Shown piece after piece: positions 1-5,473 of a stretch of 10,393 nucleotides of DNA. Numbering within the stretch: the first letter of the stretch is position 1; each line of letters begins with the position of its first letter. The notes under the pieces were generated by a model. That model searched no databases. It worked only from the letters and a program-made list of their open reading frames with translations, and was not told the DNA's origin. Made by a program: the position numbers and the translations under genes. The DNA is from Candidatus Methylomirabilota bacterium (lineage in GTDB: Bacteria > Methylomirabilota > Methylomirabilia > Methylomirabilales > CSP1-5): the NCBI GenBank assembly GCA_022615475.1, contig JAKEGQ010000061.1, positions 1 through 10,393 on the forward strand, in the 5' to 3' direction.

Positions 1-378
1 GCCATCCCGAAGGACGGACCCTCGGCCGGGATCACCATGGCGACCGCGTTAGTCTCCACCCTGACCCGGGTTCCGGTGAAGAGGAGCGTGGCCATGACGG
101 GCGAGGTGACGTTGCGGGGGAAGATCTTGCCGGTCGGCGGGATCAAGGAGAAGGTTCTGGCCGCCCGCCGTGGCGGCATCACCACCGTGCTTCTCCCGCT
201 GAAAAACGACAAGGATGTCAAGGAGCTGCCGAAGACGATCCGCCGCGGGATGCACTTTGTCTTTGTGGAATACATGGATGAGGTCCTCGCGGCGGCCCTC
301 GTCAGGCCGGTCAAGGACAAAGGGCCGGTCGGGATCGCCCCGGCGAAACGGCCGACCCCGGCCATGACGGTCCACTAA
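1..378 (+). CDS. lon: Lon protease (endopeptidase La), C-terminal fragment, 5' truncated by window edge
   Basis: ATP-dependent serine protease that degrades misfolded and regulatory proteins in the cytoplasm. Only the last 125 codons are present; the reading frame is open from base 1, so the gene begins upstream of the window. The visible part is the Lon proteolytic (S16) domain. The catalytic serine lies in PKDGPSAG (Ser codon 22-24). The catalytic lysine lies in LPVGGIKEK (Lys codon 145-147), after the family-typical TGEVTLRGK stretch. The usual 'RGGITTVLLP' and 'VEYMDEVL' blocks follow. About 30 residues lie beyond the last conserved block, rich in Pro, Lys and Ala and ending MTVH, which is a normal sort of Lon tail. 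The TAA stop (376-378) is the first triplet of a perfect inverted repeat. Family assignment is secure; the N-terminal substrate-binding and AAA+ parts cannot be judged. Confidence 0.96.
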   Translation, partial: AIPKDGPSAGITMATALVSTLTRVPVKRSVAMTGEVTLRGKILPVGGIKEKVLAARRGGITTVLLPLKNDKDVKELPKTIRRGMHFVFVEYMDEVLAAALVRPVKDKGPVGIAPAKRPTPAMTVH

Positions 379-406
379 CGTAAACGCACGACGTGCGTTT
401 ACGTTA
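376..406. repeat. Perfect 14-bp inverted repeat (3-nt loop) starting on the lon stop codon
   Basis: The arm TAACGTAAACGCAC (376-389) is followed by the loop GAC and the exact reverse complement GTGCGTTTACGTTA (393-406). The lon TAA stop is the first triplet of the left arm. The RNA would form a strong hairpin immediately at the end of the lon message, so it may protect the 3' end or help terminate transcription. There is no T-run after it (GAGCAATGG follows), so it is not a classical intrinsic terminator. A partial copy of the right arm, GTGCGTTT, recurs at 582-589. Confidence 0.75.
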
Positions 407-409
407 GAG

Positions 410-570
410 CAATGGAGCGGCGGTTCGACCATGCTCACCGCCCTGAGCCTGTCGAAGGGTGGAACAATGGAGCAATGACGTAATAGGGTCAAGGTGCTCC
501 ATTGTGGTTCGACAGGCTCACCACCCCGAGGACGATCGAGGGGCGGTCCAATGATCTAATGCTCCATTGT
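410..570. repeat. Nested inverted-repeat mosaic (REP-like element) between lon and RNase J
   Basis: Two layers of repeats are readable. Inner layer: the word CAATGGAGC occurs at 410-418 and 465-473 and inverted as GCTCCATTG at 496-504 and 561-569; the copies at 464-474 and 495-505 extend to a perfect 11-bp inverted pair. Outer layer: TGAGCCTGTCGAA (444-456) is the exact 13-bp reverse complement of TTCGACAGGCTCA (508-520). A local imperfect hairpin also forms between TTCGACCATGCTCA (424-437) and TGAGCCTGTCGAA (444-456). The TTCGACAGGCTCA sequence resembles short dispersed palindromic repeats I know from intergenic regions of many environmental bacteria; that identification is from memory. No coding region is convincing here. 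Confidence 0.7.
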
Positions 571-596
571 CACAAGATGAAGTGCGTTTGTAATAG
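567..596 (+). promoter_or_regulatory. Putative sigma70-type promoter for RNase J
   Basis: TTGTCA (567-572, one mismatch to TTGACA) and TAATAG (591-596, resembling TATAAT) are separated by 18 bp. This predicts transcription starting near 603 and a leader of about 38 nt before the likely TTG start. The -35 box overlaps the last GCTCCATTG copy of the repeat mosaic. This is a motif match only. Confidence 0.45.
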
Positions 597-627
597 CGTC
601 GTTCCAGATCCATAGATGGAATAGATC

Positions 628-632
628 GGAGG
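628..632 (+). promoter_or_regulatory. Shine-Dalgarno GGAGG deciding the RNase J start
   Basis: GGAGG sits 8 nt before an in-frame TTG at 641 and overlaps the more upstream in-frame GTG at 632. Initiation at the GTG would put the start codon inside the ribosome-binding site, so TTG 641 is favoured. Confidence 0.65.
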
Positions 633-640
633 TGTCCGGT

Positions 641-2317
641 TTGCCGGAAAACGAATGGGTCCGGATCATCCCCCTTGGTGGCCTCGGGGAGATCGGGATG
701 AACATGTTCGTCATCGAGACGATGGATGATATGGTCGTCATCGATGCCGGGCTGATGTTCCCCGAGGAGGAGATGCTGGGGATTGATCTGGTGATCCCGG
801 ACTTCAGCTACCTGCTGGAGCACCGCGAGAAGGTTCGCGGACTCATCCTCACCCACGGCCACGAGGACCACACCGGATCGCTCCCCTTCCTGCTCAAGGA
901 GCTCCCCATCCCCGTCTTCGGGACCCCCCTCTCCCTTGCCCTCGCGGCCGAGAAGATCCGAGAGCAGGGCCTTGACGCCGACCTGCGCCAGGTCGCGCCG
1001 CGGGAGCCCTTCCGCTTGGGCGGCCTGCGAGCGGAGTGCATGCGGGTCTGCCACAGCATCCCCGACGGGGTGGGGGTAGCCCTGGAGACGCCGGCAGGCC
1101 TCATCATCCACGCCGGAGATTTCAAGTTTGATCCCACCCCGGTGGATGGGAAGCTCACCGACTATCACAAATTCGCCGAACTGGGGGATCGGGGGGTGTT
1201 GGTGCTGCTCTCCGATTCGACCAATGCCCTTCGGCCTGGCTTCACGCCCTCGGAGCGGACGGTGGGGCAGGCCCTGGAGGAGATCTTTCGAGTGGCCAGG
1301 CGGAGGATCATCGTCGCGTGCTTTGCCAGCCACATCCATCGCATCCAGCAGGTCCTGGACGTCGCCGCCGGGGTGGGGAGAAAGGTGGCCGTCCACGGCA
1401 AGAGCATGATCGCCAACACCCGGATCGCGGCCGACATGGGGTATCTGAGGATCCCGTCCGGCGTCCTGGTGCGGCTCGACGAGCTCAGGAACCTGTCCCC
1501 GGCCGAGACGGTGATCATCGCGACCGGGTCCCAGGGCGAGCCCCTCTCCGCCATTGCACGGATCGCGGCGGGGGAGCATAAGCAGATTGAAATCACCCCC
1601 GGAGACACCGTGATCTTCTCCGCCAGGGTCATCCCCGGAAACGAGCGATCGATTGCGCGGACCATCAATCAGCTCCTCAGGCGGGGGGCAGAGGTAGTCA
1701 CGGAGGAGCTCGCTCCCGTTCATGTGTCGGGTCACCCGTGTCAAGAGGAGCTCAAGCTGATGCTGAACCTCACCCGCCCAAAGTTCTTTGTCCCGATCCA
1801 CGGCGAGTATCACCACCGCCACCACCATGCGCGCCTCGCGGCGGCGGTCGGGGTTGACCCGGAGCACATCTATCTGGCCGAGAACGGGGACATCCTCGAG
1901 TTTACTCCCCACAAGGGAGGGATCGTCGGCAAGGTCGCCGGGGGTCGAGTCTTTGTGGATGGGAAGGGCGTCGGGGATGTGGGAGATGCCGTTCTGCGGG
2001 AGCGACAGCATCTGGCGAGGGATGGGATGGTGGTGGTCGTGGTGGGGCTGCATCGGGAGACGGGGGCCGTGATGGCCGGTCCGGAGATCATTGCTCGAGG
2101 GTTCGTGCACCTTCAAGATCAGGACGCCCTCTTTGACGCGGCCAGACGGGTGGTGAGCGAGGCGCTGAGAGGGGGTGCGGAGGAGGAACGTGGGGATGTG
2201 GCCCTGCTGAAGGAGAACGTAAAGGTGGCGCTCAGAAGGTTCATTCAGAAAACCTTTGATCGCCGTCCGATGATCCTGCCGGTCATCGTGGAGATGGAGG
2301 GGGAGCCCGCTGCCTAA
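641..2317 (+). CDS. rnj: Ribonuclease J (metallo-beta-lactamase / beta-CASP RNase)
   Basis: Two-metal-ion RNase with 5'-3' exonuclease and endonuclease activity, central to mRNA decay and rRNA maturation in bacteria lacking or supplementing RNase E. Counting from TTG 641 (558 aa, normal family length), the metal-binding HGHEDH motif is at 72-77, CHSIPDG around 137-143 and the GDFKFD aspartate at about 160. SDSTNA is at 191-196, ATGSQGEP at 294-301, SGHPCQEE near 363-370 and PIHGEY with its histidine at 387. The C-terminal small domain (about 445-558) is complete. The start was chosen because GGAGG (628-632) lies 8 nt before the TTG; GTG 632 is the alternative. Odd feature: HHRHHH at 391-396, directly after the HGEY motif, where I would expect few histidines. 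The gene follows a repeat-filled gap with a promoter-like sequence and precedes ftsK by 72 bp. Only one RNase J is visible, so J1 versus J2 cannot be said. Confidence 0.95.
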   Translation: MPENEWVRIIPLGGLGEIGMNMFVIETMDDMVVIDAGLMFPEEEMLGIDLVIPDFSYLLEHREKVRGLILTHGHEDHTGSLPFLLKELPIPVFGTPLSLALAAEKIREQGLDADLRQVAPREPFRLGGLRAECMRVCHSIPDGVGVALETPAGLIIHAGDFKFDPTPVDGKLTDYHKFAELGDRGVLVLLSDSTNALRPGFTPSERTVGQALEEIFRVARRRIIVACFASHIHRIQQVLDVAAGVGRKVAVHGKSMIANTRIAADMGYLRIPSGVLVRLDELRNLSPAETVIIATGSQGEPLSAIARIAAGEHKQIEITPGDTVIFSARVIPGNERSIARTINQLLRRGAEVVTEELAPVHVSGHPCQEELKLMLNLTRPKFFVPIHGEYHHRHHHARLAAAVGVDPEHIYLAENGDILEFTPHKGGIVGKVAGGRVFVDGKGVGDVGDAVLRERQHLARDGMVVVVVGLHRETGAVMAGPEIIARGFVHLQDQDALFDAARRVVSEALRGGAEEERGDVALLKENVKVALRRFIQKTFDRRPMILPVIVEMEGEPAA

Positions 2318-2389
2318 TGGCCATTCTTGGAGGGACCGGCGCAGGTGTGCTAGGCTTATGGCCATGACTGTGTTGGGAGACGGTCACCG

Positions 2390-4627
2390 GTGAATCGTCC
2401 GCGAGGGGTTATGAGGCTCGCCGCGGTCTTGTCCACGGTCTTTCGCCATCCGAAGGCGAGAGAGGTCATCGGCCTTCTTGTGACGGCCTCTGCCCTCCTG
2501 TTGCTGGTCAGCCTGGTCTCCTTCAGTCCGCACGATCCTTCCTTTTTCCACTATGTCTCCCGCGAGGAGGATCCGCGGAACTTCGGCGGTTTGGTGGGAG
2601 CCCACGTGGCCGGAGATCTCCTGGGAGTTGTGGGGGTGGCCGCGTTCCTGTTCCCGCCCGCCCTCTTCTGGCTTGGCTTTACCCTCATCGTTGGGGGGAA
2701 CCGGCAGCCGCGGGCCGTCGAGGTCGTCGGCTTCTTCTCTCTCCTCGTCTCCACCTGCCTCCTGTTCAGCCTGCTCCAGTACCAGGGAATCTTCACCTCG
2801 TTTCAAGGGGGGCAGCCCGGTGGATTCCTGGGTGCGCTCCTCTTCCACGTGCTGCGTCCTGCCCTGGGTCCCTTCGGTCCGTACTTGGCGACCCTGACCG
2901 GGATGCTCCTCTGTGTGATCCTGATCTCGCAAGGCTCCTTTGTCGGGCTCATCCGCTCTCTCCGGGAAATCGTGGCGTGGCTGGGTTCGGGTTTCGTCAG
3001 GCTTCTCCAGTCTGTCCGGAGAGTGATCCCGACAGCACCCTCGCCGGAGGTCCAGGTCGGCCGAAGTCACAGACCACGCCGCGAGCGCCCGCGCCGGATC
3101 GGCCCGCTGGAGGCCCCCCCCGATGGTGGCGGGGAGGCACCGGGGACGACTCGGCGGGTCGCGCGGGAGACAGGGGAACATGCGCTGCCCCCCCTCTCCC
3201 TACTCGACGCCTCGGCCCCCCCCTCTGCCCGACCCCTGGATCACGAGCGGGAGGAGAACAAGAAAATCCTCGAGAAGACCCTGCACGATTTTGGGGTTGA
3301 AGGCCGCGTGAGCGAGACCCAATCGGGACCGGTGATCACCCGCTACGAGATTGAGCCCGCGCCCGGGATCAAGGTCAACCGGATCGTGAGCTTGGCGGAC
3401 GACCTGGCCCTCAGCCTCAAGGCCTTGAGCGTTCGCATCGTTGCTCCGGTCCCCGGCAAGGCTGCGGTCGGGGTGGAGATTCCCAACAGGAATCGCGCGG
3501 TCGTTCCCCTCAGGGATGTCCTCGCCTCCGAGGCATTCGAAAAATGCCGGTCGCCGTTGCCGATCGTGCTGGGCAAAGATACGGCAGGCGATCCCTATGT
3601 GGCGGATCTCCAGCAGATGCCGCATCTGCTGATTGCGGGAGCCACCGGCAGCGGCAAGAGTGTCTGTATCCACAGCATCATTCTCGGTTTGCTCTACCGT
3701 TCCGCGCCGGAGGTGGTGCGGCTGCTGCTGATCGATCCCAAACGGGTCGAACTCTCCGTCTACAACAATATTCCCCATCTGGTCGACGATCCGTTAGTGG
3801 TCGAGACGAACGGAGGGGACAAGGCATGGCAGGTCATCACGGACGCCCGGCAGGCCGCCAAATGTCTGCAGATGGTCGTGAAGCACATGGAGGCGCGGTA
3901 TAAGCTCTTCGCGGAGGTCGGGGCGCGCTCGCTCGAGGCCTACAACACGGCGCGGTCTCCCGAGAAGCCCCGCCTCGCGCATCTGGTGGTGGTCATCGAT
4001 GAGCTCGCGGATCTGATCTTCTCGGAATCGTCGTTGGTGGAAAATAGCATCGCCCGGTTGGCCCAGATGGCGCGGGCGGTGGGGATCCATCTCGTGGTGG
4101 CGACCCAGCGGCCGTCCGTAGACGTGATCACGGGCGTCATCAAGGCCAATTTCCCAGCCAGGATTTCGTTTCAGGTCTCCTCGAAGGTCGATTCGCGGAC
4201 GATCCTCGACACGAACGGCGCGGAGCAACTGCTGGGTGGCGGTGATATGCTCTTCCTGCCTCCGGTGAGCTCGAAGCCGACCCGGATTCACGGGTGCTAC
4301 GTGTCGGATCAGGAGATCGCCCGCGTGGTCGAATCGTTGAAGGCGAAGAATGCCTTCGAACCCTTTCCCTGGGCGCTCCAGGTTGCTGAGGACCCGGAGA
4401 GTGACGGCGGGGAGATCGCTGATCAAGACGAAAGCCTCTATCGCGAGGCCGAGCGAATTGTGCGCCAGACAGGACAGCCGTCGATCTCGCTGCTCCAGAG
4501 GCGACTCCGGATTGGCTTTAACAGGGCGGGCCGCATGATTGACCGCATGGAACGCGAGGGGATCGTCAGTCATCCCGATCCGAGAGGACACCGGGTGGTC
4601 CTCAGGCCGTGGGCGCCCGGGGTGTGA
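2390..4627 (+). CDS. ftsK: DNA translocase FtsK/SpoIIIE family
   Basis: Septum-anchored hexameric ATPase that pumps chromosomal DNA during division and couples segregation to dimer resolution. At 745 aa it has the full layout. About four membrane segments lie in residues 26-183 (clear ones at 26-45, 110-131 and 165-183, with one or two in 73-103). A short basic/proline-rich linker spans about 205-285, much shorter than in E. coli FtsK. The alpha domain is about 295-380 and the RecA-like beta domain about 385-640. Walker A GATGSGKS is at 417-424, Walker B VVVIDELAD at 533-541 and TQRPSVDVITG at 572-582. A winged-helix gamma domain (about 683-740), the DNA-orienting module, closes the protein. 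Start GTG 2390 has GGGAGA (2375-2380) 9 nt upstream; ATG 2411 would have too short a spacing. Odd feature: residues 466-481 are extra relative to SpoIIIE/FtsK between PHLV and VITD. The stop overlaps the lolA start. Confidence 0.95.
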   Translation: MNRPRGVMRLAAVLSTVFRHPKAREVIGLLVTASALLLLVSLVSFSPHDPSFFHYVSREEDPRNFGGLVGAHVAGDLLGVVGVAAFLFPPALFWLGFTLIVGGNRQPRAVEVVGFFSLLVSTCLLFSLLQYQGIFTSFQGGQPGGFLGALLFHVLRPALGPFGPYLATLTGMLLCVILISQGSFVGLIRSLREIVAWLGSGFVRLLQSVRRVIPTAPSPEVQVGRSHRPRRERPRRIGPLEAPPDGGGEAPGTTRRVARETGEHALPPLSLLDASAPPSARPLDHEREENKKILEKTLHDFGVEGRVSETQSGPVITRYEIEPAPGIKVNRIVSLADDLALSLKALSVRIVAPVPGKAAVGVEIPNRNRAVVPLRDVLASEAFEKCRSPLPIVLGKDTAGDPYVADLQQMPHLLIAGATGSGKSVCIHSIILGLLYRSAPEVVRLLLIDPKRVELSVYNNIPHLVDDPLVVETNGGDKAWQVITDARQAAKCLQMVVKHMEARYKLFAEVGARSLEAYNTARSPEKPRLAHLVVVIDELADLIFSESSLVENSIARLAQMARAVGIHLVVATQRPSVDVITGVIKANFPARISFQVSSKVDSRTILDTNGAEQLLGGGDMLFLPPVSSKPTRIHGCYVSDQEIARVVESLKAKNAFEPFPWALQVAEDPESDGGEIADQDESLYREAERIVRQTGQPSISLLQRRLRIGFNRAGRMIDRMEREGIVSHPDPRGHRVVLRPWAPGV

Positions 4628-5289
4628 AGACGGTGACCCCGAGCGCCGTGAAAAGTGGTCGATGGTTTCTCGCGTTAGGTCTCCTGGCCGTTGGATTGAC
4701 CCCTCAAGGGCAGGGGGTCGTCGAGCGGATAGAGGGCTTCTATGAAGGGACCACGGCGCTGAAGGGTCAGTTTGCACAACGGGTCGAGTTGGCGATGGGA
4801 CAGGTGGAGGAGGCCCGGGGGGCCTTCTACCTCAAGCGCCCTGGCATGATGCGTTGGGAATATGAACGGCCCGAGCGGCGCTTGTTGGTGACCAACGGGA
4901 GCACCCTGTGGGCTTACACCCCTATGGATCGGCAGGTCATCGTCCAGGATCTGAAAACAGCGGTCAGCTCCATTCCCTTTGACTTCCTGGTGGGGGCGGC
5001 ACGGTTGACCGACCTGTTCGTGCTGCGCCAGGTCAATCTTCAGGGGGATGCGTACCGCCTGGTTCTGGTTCCGCGGCGGCCCGATCCGCACCTCAAGCAG
5101 ATGGAGATGGAGGTCGATGAGGCCACCCTGTACATCCGGTCCCTGACCATCCAGGACCCCTATGATAATCGGACGGTCATGCGCTTCTCTCATCTCGAGG
5201 TGAAGAGCGACCTCCCGGCCGATCTCTTCTCCTTTGTCCCGCCACCCGGTGTCAAGGTTCTCCGGGGAGAGGAGCTTTTTCCCCGCTAA
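4624..5289 (+). CDS. lolA: Outer-membrane lipoprotein carrier protein LolA
   Basis: Periplasmic chaperone that receives lipoproteins from the inner-membrane LolCDE complex and carries them to the outer membrane. The 221-aa product (counting from GTG 4624) begins with a Sec-type signal peptide: basic residues at 10-13, then the hydrophobic run LALGLLAVGL (16-25), with cleavage probably around 28-32. The mature part shows the LolA half-barrel signature: 'LKGQF.Q', then GAFYLKRPGMMRWEYERP (67-84), 'TLWAYTP' (94-100), a 'DFLVG' block (120-124), and alternating strands ending VPPPGVKVL (205-213). The length is typical. The GTG start shares bases with the ftsK stop (GTGA at 4624-4627), indicating translational coupling; GTGs at 4609, 4633 and 4648 are in-frame alternatives. 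No strong Shine-Dalgarno is visible. The gene implies a diderm cell envelope. A LolA-fold relative with a different client cannot be excluded. Confidence 0.9.
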   Translation: MKTVTPSAVKSGRWFLALGLLAVGLTPQGQGVVERIEGFYEGTTALKGQFAQRVELAMGQVEEARGAFYLKRPGMMRWEYERPERRLLVTNGSTLWAYTPMDRQVIVQDLKTAVSSIPFDFLVGAARLTDLFVLRQVNLQGDAYRLVLVPRRPDPHLKQMEMEVDEATLYIRSLTIQDPYDNRTVMRFSHLEVKSDLPADLFSFVPPPGVKVLRGEELFPR

Positions 5290-5473
5290 AGCTTTGCCAG
5301 AGAGGCGATACGCAGAACGGGGGCAACAAATCCACTGGTGTCTGGGCATGGTCTTTGCAAACCGCCAGGCAAGGCCTGCCGCGCCTTCCCCAGAGGGCTC
5401 GATGACATGGAAATGAGGAATCGACAGATGTGGCAGGCTCTCGACGAGGCGGACCAGAGATTACATTCATCTA

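Noticed and set aside
407..570. CRISPR array possibility for the repeated CAATGGAGC and TTCGACAGGCTCA words
   Set aside because: Repeats are too short, partly inverted and irregularly spaced, with no constant direct repeat and no cas genes nearby.
379..600. tRNA, small RNA gene or riboswitch in the lon-rnj gap
   Set aside because: No cloverleaf, T-loop or known riboswitch core could be recognised; the structure present is explained by the repeat arms.
2327..2356. TTGGAG-18-TAGGCT as a promoter for ftsK
   Set aside because: Both hexamers match consensus poorly and the gap to rnj is only 72 bp; read-through from rnj explains expression as well.
518..2365. Long minus-strand open frame (615 codons) opposite RNase J
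   Set aside because: It mirrors RNase J almost exactly, its translation is low-complexity and rich in Arg, Pro, His and Asp with no recognisable domain, and such antisense frames are expected in GC-rich coding DNA.
3794..4777. Minus-strand open frames opposite ftsK, cinA and thpR
   Set aside because: All are shadows of recognised + strand genes without own Shine-Dalgarno, domain or intergenic position.
5273..5293. AGCTTT...AAAGCT inverted repeat with T-run at the lolA end
   Set aside because: The stem is only six mostly A/T pairs, the T-run lies inside the loop side and not after the stem, and it overlaps the last lolA codons; not a credible terminator.
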